DNA from: Tricholoma matsutake
Taxonomy: Eukaryota; Basidiomycota; Agaricomycetes; Agaricales; Tricholomataceae
Direction of reading: 5' to 3'
DNA: 64,000 nt
Assembly: GCA_026075535.2 (NCBI GenBank)
Contig: AP026544.2
Location: 11,656,001-11,720,000, forward strand
The position numbers were made by a program, and so were the translations under genes. Positions within the stretch are counted from its first letter, which is position 1; every line of letters begins with the position of its first letter. The notes under the pieces are model-generated. The model was not told the origin of the DNA. It saw nothing but the letters and a program-made list of their open reading frames with translations, and did not search any database. Positions 32,303 to 44,039 of this stretch are shown here, in pieces.

Positions 32303-33473
32303 ATGATACTCAACCTGGGAAAACCACCTAAACTGCTGATGAGGCAATCAATGATATTTGCGACAAGTCAGAGGAAGGTTGCGAGTCATTCCAAATGTTT
32401 GTGGCCCAACCGATGGAAAGATGACCAGTTGGTACTAGTCGTGAAGGTAGTGTTATGAGAGCCAAAGGCATTTGGTGTGGTCTGATCAAGTATCAATTGA
32501 TATCGAGAGCGATCAACGAGATCAACAGCAAACGAGTTTATTGTCGATGGTCGATATGTGAATTCTGGGGACCTTTCAATAGGTCGATGGTATATGAAGG
32601 GTGTGGCAAATGGCTATGAAGTGTTGGAAGGGTTGCTAGAACTAATGACGAGAGGATCGAGGATGCGATGATCGCAGAGGTTTCTCGTCGATCGAGAAAA
32701 CCCGCAGAGACTTAGATTGTTTTAGAAAGTTGATTGAATGCTTAGAACTGTATACAAGACAATATGTGAAGATGATTTCTTGTTATTTCCAAGTAGATAC
32801 TACAGAGTTTTATATGTTTTAAAGATACTTCCTAAAATGGAATGAGAAACATGTGTAGAACATGAGGCAAAAGATATGAGTTAAGGCACAAGGCCATAAA
32901 GGAGACTGGAATCCGAACAAGAAAGATATATATATCATATGATGAAAGAGTAATAAAGGGAAATAACTAAAAGAGACTGTCCTTTGTGTATAAACTGCAC
33001 TAAGTCTCACAATAATGCATCCAGCGGGTTCTGGGCACGATAGGGACTTGGAACGAGGCTGACCTATGATCAGCAGGTTTGAGCACTAGTTGGAATATGT
33101 CCTAGTGCATGGTCTTCCACCATTTAGATAACAAAGGTGGTGCCCGATGTCATTCGTAGTTTCTCAATATTGATTGATGACGCTCGACAATGGTCGATGA
33201 TGCTCGATCGCAGTTGTGGCTGTTCGAAGTTGATCGGGGATGTTCGATGGTCATGTAGGGGGGGATCTTAGGGACTTTCAGGGTAGTCCTAAGGTTGTGC
33301 GATGTGGGCTCTGGATATGATCGATGTCGCTGGTGATGTTTCGACGTGGTCAATATGATATCGCAATCGATAGACTGGGTCGCGCTGTGTCTGGGACGTC
33401 GTAGGAGTTAGCCAATGTGATTAGAATGATGCTAAAGTGGTGAATCGGTCCTTGAGCTGAGGAGATGACCTAT
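32303..33473 (-). repeat. Gypsy-2 3' LTR
   Basis: Aligns with 41426-42605; about 9-12 bp shorter because of a deletion near 32655. Adjacent to the polypurine tract. Confidence 0.88.
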
Positions 33474-33487
33474 CCTCCTCCCCCTTA
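33474..33487 (-). promoter_or_regulatory. Polypurine tract of gypsy-2
   Basis: Coding strand AAGGGGGAGGAGG directly abuts the 3' LTR start (ATAGG). Confidence 0.7.
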
Positions 33488-33623
33488 CTGAAATTCTGAC
33501 CGTCCCGGTCAGTTGAGCCAAAATAACCGGGTCATGTGACATTGTTGATCATTGATTTAAGATGTGTCGTGGTTTGAACTTTTCTCTTTCCATTTGATCT
33601 CTTCCATCCACCTCCTCGAGAAC

Positions 33624-34997
33624 ATGTCCATCCTCGCTGAACTCGCCCTTCCCATCCTTGAATACACGAAATCGATGCCCGAGGCTGGCAAAGCTGAAGA
33701 GTTGGACTTCGAAGTATGGGGTCGAGGTTTTTGTGAGAAAATGGTATGTCTTGTCGTGTTCTTTGTTTATCTGCTTCCTAATCTTGTTTGATAGACTGAA
33801 TACAATGACCTGATTGGGTCATTTGACGAGGCATGCGACGAATGTGTGCAGGCGACATTGGACGAGGCCATCGGGCTGTTCGTGCCATTCGCTTGTGAGG
33901 GCTGGCTGTCTTGCAGGGGCAAGTATCTGTTTGAGGAGTATTTGAGGACAATCGAGGAAGAGAGGAAGAGAGAGGAGGAGAGGGAGGCTTGGCAGGCAGC
34001 CATCGAGGCCAAAGTCCAGAGGATCGAGGAACGACAAGACGCGCTGGTCGAGGCACATCGATCATTCTTGGCTGAAGTGTGGGCCAAAATGGTTTCAAAG
34101 GATGGTACAGCTGTGCTCAAGCTGATGCACCTCTCGATCGATTGGGATGAGGCCGCAGACGAAGCAGGGCTTCTGGTCGATGACCCACCGGTCATTCAGC
34201 GGATCATCAAGAAGAGGAAGGCGGATGAGATGGACGAGGAGGAGGAGGGTGAGGACAAGCTCAATGAGGAACCCGTGGTCGCAAAGTGGGTGCGGCTAGA
34301 GGAAGGTGACTTGATCACCTTCCATGGGCCGGTAAGTGGTCATTCTATGTCGATATTGTTAAGACTAATTACACTTTTGATGTTGCTTTAGTGTGATCGT
34401 TGCGCTGGGCTGAAAACAGCTCCGGAATGCATCGTCGAGGAGGGCACCCCAAAGTGCAAGAAAAGCACTCAGGGGCTGCAGGGGTGCTACTGGGAGGGAG
34501 TATTGAGGTGAGGATTCCGTCGAGGCAAATCGAGGCAAATGGTGGGCTCTCAACGAGCTACAAAGGGTACTGAGGAGTCGACGGAGGTGTCAACTCCCAG
34601 ATGTAGTAAGTGATCTTTTTTGATGACGAGTACAATTGCTAATCTGTATGATTCCTTAGCCATACGCATTTGGGCTATGCAGCCCATCCAAAATGCAGAG
34701 GCCGGGCCCTCAAAAGTCAACGAGTGCCCAAAACAAATGGTGAAGGCAAAGCCGAAGATGGCTGAGAAGGAGAAGGGGAAGGGTAAGGGGAAAGGGAAAG
34801 TGTGAGAAGTCAAACCTGAGGTTGTGGGTATGGTCGAGGGGGCATCGATGGCGGTGGAGGATGAGATGATGCAGTCGGATGCATCAAGACTCCATCGTTG
34901 ATATCTTGCAGAAGTGCTGGTGTGGAAGAAACTGGAGGTGGAAGTTTTGATGGAGGAAATAGAGGTGTTGGAGAGGAAATGGGAGGAGTCCCAGTAG
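33624..34997 (+). CDS. Antisense accessory gene inside gypsy-2: coiled-coil / zinc-cluster-like protein (decayed)
   Basis: Four exons, 33624-33743, 33795-34331, 34392-34605 and 34660-34997, with introns of 51, 60 and 54 bp (GTATGT...ATAG, GTAAGT...TTAG, GTAAGT...TTAG), all keeping frame; about 400 codons. Order: N-terminal LAELALPILEYTKS; acidic EACDECVQATLDEA; charged coiled coil (EEERKREEEREAWQ); acidic stretch DEMDEEEEGEDKLNEEP; cysteine motif C-x2-C-x8-C-x8-C-x2-S-x6-C (CDRCAGLKTAPEC ... GCYW); lysine/glycine-rich AEKEKGKGKGKGKV; glutamate-rich end. Three in-frame TGA codons (about 34508, 34804, 34892) fit former CGA. It lies between pol and the 3' LTR on the opposite strand. Function unknown; nucleic-acid binding is an inference. 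Confidence 0.7.
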
Positions 34998-35322
34998 AAT
35001 TTCGTTTTATTGTTTTAATTTTATTGTTTTTCTTGTGTCTGAGATAAGTTTGAAATGAGAAATATCGTGTGCGATCGAAGCCAGGAAATGTAAGATATAT
35101 GCAAAAAAAAAAAAACATAGGAGAGAAAGAAAAAGAAAGAAAGATGGATGATTGATCAAAACGAGACATAGGGGAAAGGCTCAGAACTCCTTCATAGCCG
35201 AAAAAACCCGTCGAGCTTGCACGAACACGTTTCGAATGATATTGCAACTTGTAATAGTACACTGTTATAAGATCGAGAGTTTGTTTTAATATCGCAAGTA
35301 AGAAAAAGAAAAGAAATTTGCT
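34998..35322. other. Gap between the antisense gene and gypsy-2 pol
   Basis: Convergent 3' ends meet here. T- and A-rich runs (35008-35035, 35100-35115) could serve both transcripts as 3' processing regions. No ORF. Confidence 0.35.
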
Positions 35323-38300
35323 CTACTTGTCTTCGTCGAGGTCAGGAATGCTTTCGTCGATGTCTCTGTCAATGTCCGATGTTGTTCGAAGTTGTTCAAG
35401 CCAATGATCATCGATATCAAAGAAGTTCGGAGGAAGGGGAATCAATTTCCATGCTAGATAGGGTAGAATTCGGAAAGCTGCTACTGGTTGATGAAGAACT
35501 GATCCATCGAGCTCGCAAAGAATATAAGTGCCACCATAGTTTTGTGCAATGACTGTGAGTGGGCTGAGATATTGAGCTCGCATTTTTTGATTAAGAGCTT
35601 TTTCGATCTGTGTGTTTCGCATGAGTACAAGGTCACCTTTTTCGAAATTGTAGTCTCGAATTGTTTGCTTGTGAACTTCTTCGAAGCGTTTCGCAGCTTC
35701 TCATTGAGTGGTGTAGACTCTAGAGTAGAGTGCTTCGAGATTGGTCGACCATTTCTGTAGGGCGATAGGGCGTCGGGCAATGAGATCGGTGGAGGAGAGT
35801 ATTGAATCGGGTGGTGGTTGTAGATATGTTGCTTCTGAGATGTCGAGAGGGATGAGTGGATGATAACCTGTGATCGCAAAATAGGGTGAACAACCCATTC
35901 GTATTCGAACTGTTACCTGTTCTGCCCAAAAGACCGAGTAGGTCCCAACCGACCATCGAGTTTGATCACCATCGACAGCCTTGTAGAGCGATTGTCGTAC
36001 ATCGAAGTGGGCTCATTCGACGAGACCATTGGCACGAGAATTGTACCCACTTATCCAAATGTGTTTGATATGATATTGCTTCGACAAATACTCGAGGGCA
36101 GAAAGAAATGCTGCACCATTGTCAGTAATGATCTCATAAAGCAAGCCCCAACAACAAATGATTTCTTTGAAGATCCAATCACCAGTGGTCTTCGCTGTTT
36201 TGTTGCGAAGCATCCTGAACTCCGGCCAGTATGATATTGAACATCAACCTTGTACTATATAGCGATATCCGCCGGAAGGTGGCATGTGCATTGTGTTGAT
36301 GTAGACTTTTCCGAATAGAGGAGGGGGTGTGGCGACGATTGGTGGAATAAGAAGATTTCAAGTTTGTCACAACTGACAGTAGTGGCACGTTCAGATGTAC
36401 CATGCGATATCGGCTTTCAGGTTGGGCCACCAGAATTGTAGTGCGATGTGAGACTTTGTGGCAAAGATCATTTTGTGGCCGATATGGTTGTGCGACAACT
36501 GGATAATATCGATGCGATGGTCTGGAATTGCGATGATCTTGTGTTTGCCATGACGATCTTTTCACCATAGTTTTCCAGAATCTATGAAGAACTCGGTGCA
36601 ATATCACATGAAGGTAGCGTACTGTGTGTCTGATAGATGTGGGGGTTGCACCATCTTGTCTAACCATCTATGAATGAGCAGTAATCATTCGTCTTCTTTC
36701 TTTGATTTGTCCGATTGAGGTATGTCTTCATATGAAACGTCCTCCCCCTTACTGAAATCCGAAGCTTGGGCGAAAGTGGAATAAGTTGTGTGAGAGGGGA
36801 AAGGTCGAATCGAGATTGGGTTGATTTGGTGAGCGAAACCATGTAGTTTGTCGATCCAGTGACTGAATTCTTCTTCTACTTTGACATTGTCATCTTCGGT
36901 TTGTCAAGGACGTCGCGAAAGACCATCCGGCCCATGGTGTGTACCTGCGACATGAACTAGCATGAAGTGGAATGTTAGAATGGAAACTATCCATTGGTTT
37001 ATGCTAGTGCTAGGCACAATATCGGGATTTGAGAGCATGCCTTTGATATACCTCGCATCGACCTCGATGATAAGGTTTCGTACCCCTATCAAGTATGAAC
37101 AAAGGCCCCAAGGGCTCGATATAGACGATAAAGTTCGAGTTTCGGTTGCAAAAACTGGGATTTGTGGTCATTGAGCATGATTGAGCCAAATTGACTGTAG
37201 TATCGCTTTCAAGGGTTATCACGGTTGCATTGTGTTAGGAAATAGCCGATGGCGATGCTCGATGTGTCGACTGCAAGGATTACTGGGGCGTTTGAGGTAT
37301 AGTCGATGGCTCGAATCGCTGGCGAGTTTAGGAGCGCATGCTTAAGATCTTCTTGCGCTGCTACCTGAGATGGGCCGAATTCGAAGGGCACATCTTTTTG
37401 AGTAAGATTGATTAGCACAGCTGCTCGATGTGCGAAACTCTGGATGAAAATTTGACAAACTCCAATCGTTCCTAAGAACACCTTAACCTCTGTGAGCATA
37501 CGACATGGACCTCATTTCCGGATCTTATCGATATGTGTCGGGTCAGCCATTTGGCCTTGAATATTGCATTGATGACCTAAAATGATTATCTCGGGGACAC
37601 AAGCAAATAATTTTGGTCCAGAGAATGTCCCACCACAATACTTCATGCGCTGGACGATGCAATTTAGGTTCTCAAAATGCTCCCATACAAATCGTCGAAT
37701 GCCTGAGTTGTCGACGATCATTTCATAAGACCCACCGATCGTTCAATATTCCGATTTCGGACCCTTCACCAGTGTGTCATCGATATATGGGATCATGATG
37801 TGAGGGACCTCGGGTTGTAGGATGAAAGTTACATCGTTGTGTAGGATCGGAACCGAGTTTGTCCAACCCATCGGTGAGGTGACAATTCGAAGTGTGCCGA
37901 ATGGGGTCTGGAAAGTCGTTAGATCTCGAGAGGATTCAGATACGAGCCTTTTGTCAAATGCAACATATAAATCCAACATTCCTCCACAAGCATGTCCCCC
38001 AAACTGTTCGGCTAAATGCTTGGGGATCAGGACTATGCCTGAGTGCTGAATCGTAACTTGGTTTAGCGGCTTGAGGCTGTGGACTATTCGGAGCAATTTT
38101 GCATCTTTCTTCGCAATGCAAAACCATCGCGATCAGTATGATGAGTTCGGCAACTTGTAGACTCCTGCTTCGATCTTCTTTTTCAGCATCTCGCAAATCT
38201 GTTCATACAAACTGGGCGGTATGGGGATATTGCGTTTGACCCAAGGGGTATGAGGAACGACTGGGAACTTGATAGGGGGGAAGAAATCGGGTCGAAATCT

Positions 38301-39684
38301 TCCTCGTTCATTTTCCGTCCATGCAAACCCTGCTTGCTGGTTTCGAATGAAGTCATGCATGAGGTCTCATTCTTGAGGCCATAAGAAATTGCCTGGATGA
38401 TTTTGATCGATGATGTTTTTGCATTCGAGGTTATATCAAGGAGATGGTTTGAATATTGGAGGATGGGGATTTAGTGGAGGCATGTCTTTGAGGGGATCAC
38501 CCTTCATGCGTCGAATAATTCTAAAATGATCGGGTAGTCCGGCCACGATTGGACAGACCTTCTGTGCGACTGGTTTATACTTTTTCTTTGTTGATAAATA
38601 ACTAGACTGTGATTGTTGGAAATAACTGAGGAAGGGGAAACATACGATGAAGAAGTTCGCATAGGTATAAACACCATCGAGGCGCTTCGAGGAATGTGGA
38701 ACTTGTCACACGCAGATAAATATAAGTCAGAAAGTGTTGCAGATAATTCTTCGGAGGAGTCGATTTTGGGGATATTTGCAGTGCGCTTGATAAATAGAGA
38801 GGAGTCAGAAGAGTTGAACGAGATGATGAAAGTGCACTGTTCCGAAATTTCATTCTCTAATGCTGAAAATCCTCTCAAACTATTTTTCGACAATGGTGCG
38901 ATCGAGTACCGAGGGAATTGTAGCGGTCTGAGTTGAGTTCGGATCACATATCGTGATAGTTTGGGCTTCGTTCTGATAGTTTCTAATGACGCTTTCCGTC
39001 AAGACGTCGAAAGGCTGTCTGAGTAGAATATCATATGCCGGGTCCCAAATAATATGTATCTGCATGTATAAGGTGATTCCACGGAGATTGCAGGGTACAT
39101 TGTGTGCTAAACCGAGTGTTTCATCTACAGTCCCATTGGCAGACTGCATCAGAAGCCTAATCGAGGAGTTGTATGCTAGACCAAGTTCATGGCAAACATC
39201 TTCGGCCATCAATATGATCAAGGAACTGGGATTGACAACACTTTCTACCTGGTTGTTACCATGGACATCCATAATAACTGATCTAATCGATGAAGTTTCT
39301 TTAGCGACAACGAAAGGCTGAGGGATTTCACCGGGTTGGAGACTGCTAATATAGGTCTCGTATGGGTCAGGCACGATGATCACATCGGGACTAAACATGT
39401 TTGTCGCATTGTTTCCAGATTGTGGGACTGACCTGTTCTCTCCATTTTGTTCGAACCTCAGGTGAAAGCGAGAGTAATTCCTCAGATGTCAGCATGATGA
39501 TCAGCATCTTCATTGAGCGCGCAAATATATCATGCGCGATTTTCTCGTTCTGTACCAGTGCCTGTGTTGCATATGATGGTCTGTCTTTTTCCTTACCCTT
39601 TGATGCGCCAGCAAAGTTCCTTTCGTGTGGTGGCAAATAGGCGTTCTCCCTGACCAACACGTATGGGTGTACCGAGGTTTGCAT
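35323..39684 (-). pseudogene. pol: Gypsy-2 protease-pol (decayed)
   Basis: Pieces in order: 39684-39391 (KIAHDIFARSMK, LTSEELLSLSPEVRTKWRE), protease 39398-38880 (the usual catalytic DxG is replaced by NPSS in VVNPSSLIILM; then SANGTVDETLGLAHNVPC, AYDILLRQPFDVLTES), RT 38360-37743 (FAWTENERGRFRPDFFPP, YIDDTLVKGP), 37721-37209 (FLGTIGVCQIFIQSF, AVDTSSIAIGYFL RNase H start), 37092-36904 (HHGPDGLSRRP), integrase 36667-36013 (ITDNGAAFLSAL, NSRANGLVE) and 35956-35323 (C-terminal, ending PDLDEDK). Many TGA stops and frame changes. The family is recognisable from agaricomycete gypsy polyproteins and has no chromodomain that I can see. Confidence 0.85.
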
Positions 39685-40116
39685 TGGGGGTATGGTGGTC
39701 GATGGCGAAGTGGTCAGTGTCGATGTTGGAGCAGTAGTTGAAGTCGAAGGGTTGACCGTTGTCGATGAAGATGTTGAGGGTGGTGGGACTGTACCAGTAG
39801 ATGTTGATGATGCAGGGATGGGAGTTGTCGTAGCCAGAACTGAATTTCGAACCTCTTTGTTCGGACGCGAAAATGGTCGACCACTTCAAAGCACGAATAT
39901 TTTGTGCTCGAGAGCCGCTATTCTATCTTCGGAGTCAGCTGTCAATGTCGAGCTATGATAAATGCCTTTCGTTTCTGATCCCGATGTAGAAACAGCATCG
40001 GATTCTGTTATCGAAGTGATCGCAGCCGAGGTTGAACTAGTCAAAGTCGAAGGTCCCAATGGTGTGATGCTGAATAAAAGTGTGGCTGCTGGGGTTGCGT
40101 CTGGGTTGTGTTTCCA
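39685..40116 (-). other. Linker between gypsy-2 gag and protease
   Basis: Decayed continuation of the polyprotein; a low-complexity valine/aspartate- or serine/threonine-rich stretch (39692-39890, repeated GTCGATGTTG-like words) corresponds to the proline/threonine-rich linker expected in this family. No separate gene. Confidence 0.4.
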
Positions 40117-41385
40117 TCATTCATCGATCCATTCCTTGATAAACCTGCTGGGGATACTTTGAGGGGTGAATTGTCTGTTTGGAAGTATGATCTTTCCTTC
40201 CACGTTTCGCTTACACTTCCCTTCATTCAAGTATGACTGACAAACCATACAGTCAGGAATAAAATGTCCCAATAAACTGCAGAATATGCAAAGGAGTGCA
40301 TCGATGTGCACCTGTCTGTCTGCCAAATTAGTGCGAGAATTTTTAGTACCTGTGATATGCGTAGCGATGGTGCTAGCGAATCGTTCGAACATCGCATTTA
40401 GATCTTCAGTTTGGATCGTAATAGTTCCAGGTGACGAGGTGACTGTATTTCCGACATTCAATGTCAAGTGCGATGAAGAGGTCGATTGGTGGATTACTGA
40501 GTTTGATGTGTTAGAGCCTGCTAGAACAAATTTTGCCACATTGTGAATGTCATTGAGTGGATATGGATCATCAGGATAATGGTCAAGGAATTTGAGTTCG
40601 AGTCGTTGAGCAATTCGAGTCCATAAGCCAGGTTGGAATCCTCTAACATAAGCTCTGCTTTGCTTTGCTTCCGAGATCCTATTCTTTGCTCGCAAAAAGT
40701 GAGTAATGTTGTAGAATGTGCGATAATACATTCCTAGATCGCTCATGTCAAATATCCCAATGTGTAGCTGTTCTCCCACTAATTTGTCCATGTCCGATAT
40801 GCTCCACTTGCAATTGTCTTCCGAGCCAGGATAGAGTTTGTGTACTGCTGTTCAAAATTCGTTGAATGATGTACTGGGCTGATATTCTGGAAGCGATTCC
40901 CAGAGTTCGGAAGAGTTGATGTCGAGGTAGCGACAAGCATGTTTCTTCATTAGATTCAATTCTGTAACACCGCAGGTTGGGAATAGTAGTGCAAGTTCTT
41001 CAAAGTATCATCGGAGCTCTCGAGGCTGAGTAGGGTCAAACTTCGGAGTGTTTGAGTGCCCACGAGCTGGCATCACGGTTTGGGTAGTCATGAATGCGAT
41101 GACTCTAGGGGTAGGGGTTAAGACTTGTGTAATAAATGGTAGAGGTGTCAAAGTTGTTGGAAGGATAAATGAAGAGGTCGATGATGATGACAAAGAAGTA
41201 GATGACAATGTGGAAGGCGATGATATAGGTGAAGGAAATAGTCTACGATGAGTAGATTCTGCTTTGGAAACTGGAATTAGAATGTCTCCCGATTGTTCGA
41301 GAGATTCGAAGGTGTGACAAGTATTGATACGAAGGGTTCTCGCTTGTGTTGGCCTAAGCCGAGGAAGTCGAGGTTGGTCTGACAA
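40117..41385 (-). pseudogene. gag: Gypsy-2 gag (decayed)
   Basis: MSDQPRLPRLRPTQART at 41385, a serine/threonine-rich segment, FDPTQPRELR just before a TGA, FEELALLFPTCGVTELNLMK, then 40791-40117 (LRAKNRISEAKQSRAY, RGFQPGLWTRIAQRLELK) and a CCHC-like knuckle (CIFCSLLGHFIPDC) followed by YLNEGKCKRNVEGKI. Stops at about 41008 and 40850 (TGA). This is the capsid precursor of the element. Confidence 0.85.
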
Positions 41386-41402
41386 TGAAATGATTCAGAA
41401 AC

Positions 41403-41419
41403 CCTCGTGGTGGGCTCCA
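41403..41419 (-). promoter_or_regulatory. Predicted tRNA primer-binding site of gypsy-2
   Basis: Coding strand TGGAGCCCACCACGAGG, a few nt after the 5' LTR end. It begins TGG, complementary to a tRNA CCA tail, and predicts a primer tRNA ending GGUGGGCU-CCA. I do not name the tRNA. Confidence 0.6.
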
Positions 41420-41425
41420 AAAATG

Positions 41426-42605
41426 ATGATACTCAACCCGGGAAAACCACCTAAACTACCAATGAGGCAATCAATGATATTTGCAACAAGTCAGAGGAAG
41501 GTTGCGAGTCATTCCGAATGTTTGTGGCCCAACCGATGGAAAGATGACCAGTTGGTACTAGTCGTGAAGGTAGTGTTATGAGAGACAAAGGCGTTTGGCA
41601 TGGTCCGATCAAGTATCGATTGATATCGAGGGTGATCGACAAGATCAACGGCGAACAAGTTTATCGTTGATGGTCGATATGTGAATTCTGGGGACCTTTC
41701 AATAGGTCGATGGTATATGAAGGGTGCGGCAAATGGCTATGAAGTGTTGGAAGGGTTGCTAGAACTAATGATGAGAGGATCAAGGGAGGATCGAGGACGC
41801 AATGATTGCAGAGGTTTCTCGTCGATCGAGAAAACCCGCAGAGACTTAGATTGTTTTAGAAAGTTGATTGGATGCTTAGAACTGTATACAAGACAATATG
41901 TGAAGATGATTTCTTGTTATTTCCAAGTAGATACTACAGAGTTTTATATGTTTTAAAGATACTTCCTAAAATGGAATGAGAAACATGTGTAGAACATGAG
42001 GCAAAAGATATGAGTTAAGGCACAAGGCCATAAAGGAGACTGGAATCCGAACAAGAAAGATATATATATCATATGATGAAAGAGTAATAAAGGGAAATAA
42101 CTAAAAGAGACTGTCCTTTGTGTATAAACTGCACTAAGTCTCGCAATAATGCATCCAGCGGGTTCTGGGCACGATAGGGACTTGGAACGAGGCTGACCTA
42201 TGATCAGCAGGTTTGAGCATGAGTTGGAATATGTCCTAGTGCATGGTCTTCCACCATTTAGATAACGAAGGTGGCACCCGATGTCGCTCATAGCTTCTCG
42301 ATATTGATCGATGATGCTCGACGATGCTCGACGATGCTCGATCGCGGTTGCGGCTGTTCAAAGTTGATTGGGGATGTTCAATGGTCGTGTAAGGGGATCT
42401 TAGGGACTTTCGGGGTAGTCCTAAGGTTGTGCAATGTGGGCTCTTGATATGATCGATGTCGCTGGTGATGTTTTGACGCAGTCAATATGATATCGCAATC
42501 AATAGACTGGGTCATGCTGCGTCTTGGACGTCGTAGGAGTTAGCCAATGTGATTAAAATGATGCTAAAGTGGTGAATCAGTCCTTGAGCCGAGGAGACAA
42601 CCTAT
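41426..42605 (-). repeat. Gypsy-2 5' LTR
   Basis: About 1180 bp, aligned with 32303-33473 and the solo-like copy 2325-3511. Ends GACAACCTAT followed by the candidate duplication CAATG. Confidence 0.88.
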
Positions 42606-42955
42606 CAATGGCTCTGACCCAAAGCCAACTATTGGATGAGCAAAGTCCACTCTATGCTATTCTGGGTGGAATGCAGCTTATGAACCTCCTTGTTGGGAAC
42701 AACAACCTCACGACTGATAAAGACCCCAAGCACATTATGAAATGATGTCAAAATCTATTACTGAGAAAGTCTGGTGTGCTGATTCTCGACACTCATATCA
42801 CTCCGGCCCTACTGCGGTTTCATCTCAAGGAATCCAGACTATCTTCAGTTCATATTGACAACCTCCTTGACCCAACATACAAGCAAAATGTTCCTGTTTG
42901 TTACACTCTTCTGAAAGAAATTTGGTCACTCCAACATCCCATTGGCACCGACTAG
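42606..42955 (+). pseudogene. Decayed uncharacterised agaricomycete gene, 3' portion after gypsy-2
   Basis: Reads ALTQSQLLDEQSPLYA, MNLLVGNNNLTTDKDPKHIM, one TGA, then CQNLLLRKSGVLILDTHI, HIDNLLDPTYKQ and LLKEIWSLQHP, ending at a TAG at about 42955. It continues the frame that stops at 32300 and fits the same unnamed family (GDDD.T.DKDWKHIFKR-like core). It ends abruptly beside the foldback. Confidence 0.6.
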
Positions 42956-42962
42956 TGTTGCC

Positions 42963-43223
42963 ATGGCTTGAGCCGCATTTTTTGCTATCTTGGGAAATAA
43001 ATTATGTAAAATCACTAAAATATTTGAGGAGCTAGATCCCATCAAAAGCTGAGGGGTCTCCTGCCAACTCTAAGCGATCAGAGAAGGGGTTCCTGAGATA
43101 TTCCGGTGGCTTTGAAATGGCTCAAGCCAAGCCATTTCAAAGCCACCAGAATATCTCAGGAACCCCTTCTCTGATTGCTTAGAGTTGGCAGGATACCCCT
43201 CAGCTTTTGATGGGATCTAGCTC
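42963..43223. repeat. Foldback: near-perfect inverted repeat with about 92-bp arms
   Basis: Left arm about 43029-43120 (GAGCTAGATCCCATCAAAAG ... GGTGGCTTTGAAAT), right arm about 43132-43223 (ATTTCAAAGCCACC ... CTTTTGATGGGATCTAGCTC), spacer under about 15 bp. Only a few mismatches were found. In addition TGGCTTGAGCC (42964) is complementary to GGCTCAAGCCA near the centre (about 43118). The right arm runs into gypsy-3 gag, whose 5' end is missing. Confidence 0.85.
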
Positions 43224-43960
43224 AGTTGAGCCTGGTCTTAATGACCCAACAGATTCCGCACACTGGATGTGGGACTATGAAGCTTTCCTTGCTGAGCTGG
43301 AAAGTAACTTCAGCCTGCATGACCCAGTCAGAGATGCAGAAAAAGCTCTATCTGACTTAACAATGAAGAAAGGTGGTCGTATCACGAAATATAATGTTGA
43401 CTTCTGGGAATTAGCTTCTAGGGTCAATTGGAATGAAGCAGCCCTTCATGACTGCTATTTCCATGGCCTTCTGCTCCGGCTTTGCATAGAAGTTCTCTGG
43501 GGTGGTAAACCCAACACTCTTGCAGAACTGTGCTTGAAAGCACAGGACAGCAACGACATCTACTGGATGCAGGAAGATGAATCCCATTTTGAAACAAAGA
43601 ATTCCAGTAATGTCACTAACTCTAGTCAGAAGGACTCTCCCAAAAGTCCTTCCCCATCCACAAACCAAGCCTCTTCAAACTCCGCCCATGGTAATACCTC
43701 CAACCAGCAGTCTTCCATGACAAAGAACATGCCCTGAGACAAGCCCAAGTCGTCCATCTCCAATAAGTTGGGGAAGAACACCAAGCTTGCTGGGGAGGAA
43801 TGAGAACTTTGCATGAGAGAATGACTTTGTCTCTACTGTGGTGAGGAAGAGCACGTAGCAGGAAACTGCCCGAAATCCAAAGCTGCAAAAGCCTGTGCCT
43901 CCATTGTTGTTCCTGACACTATGGACTCGGAAAAATAGTCCACAACCCTCAGGAAACAGC
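43202..43960 (+). pseudogene. gag: Gypsy-3 gag (N-terminally truncated) with CCHC knuckle
   Basis: Gag capsid-type sequence: WMWDYEAFLAELESNFSLHD, DAEKALSDLTMKKGGRITKY, ELASRVNWNEAALHDCYFHG, GGKPNTLAELCLKAQ. After a TGA at 43737 and 43802 the frame continues to a CCHC knuckle (CLYCGEEEHVAGNC, about 43836-43877). The first third of a normal gag is absent because the foldback adjoins. Confidence 0.85.
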
Positions 43961-44039
43961 CATTGGGGCTGAGTGTTGTGTTGACCTTACCCACTTGGCT
44001 GCCTACATTCATCTCAACGTGTCCGCTCTTTCCGACCCT

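Larger units (their letters stand above)
32303..42605 (-). mobile_element. Gypsy-2 LTR retrotransposon with an antisense accessory gene
   Basis: Two LTRs of about 1.17-1.18 kb in the same orientation flank 7.9 kb. Minus-strand order: 5' LTR (41426-42605), tRNA-type primer site, gag, protease, RT, RNase H, integrase, then a plus-strand gene, polypurine tract and 3' LTR (32303-33473). A candidate 5-bp target duplication is CAGTG (32298-32302) and CAATG (42606-42610), one transition apart; excising the element and one copy restores an in-frame ACA ATG GCT in the interrupted host gene. If LTRs are instead TG...CA (32301 and 42607), no duplication is visible, so ends are uncertain by 2 nt. Confidence 0.9.
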
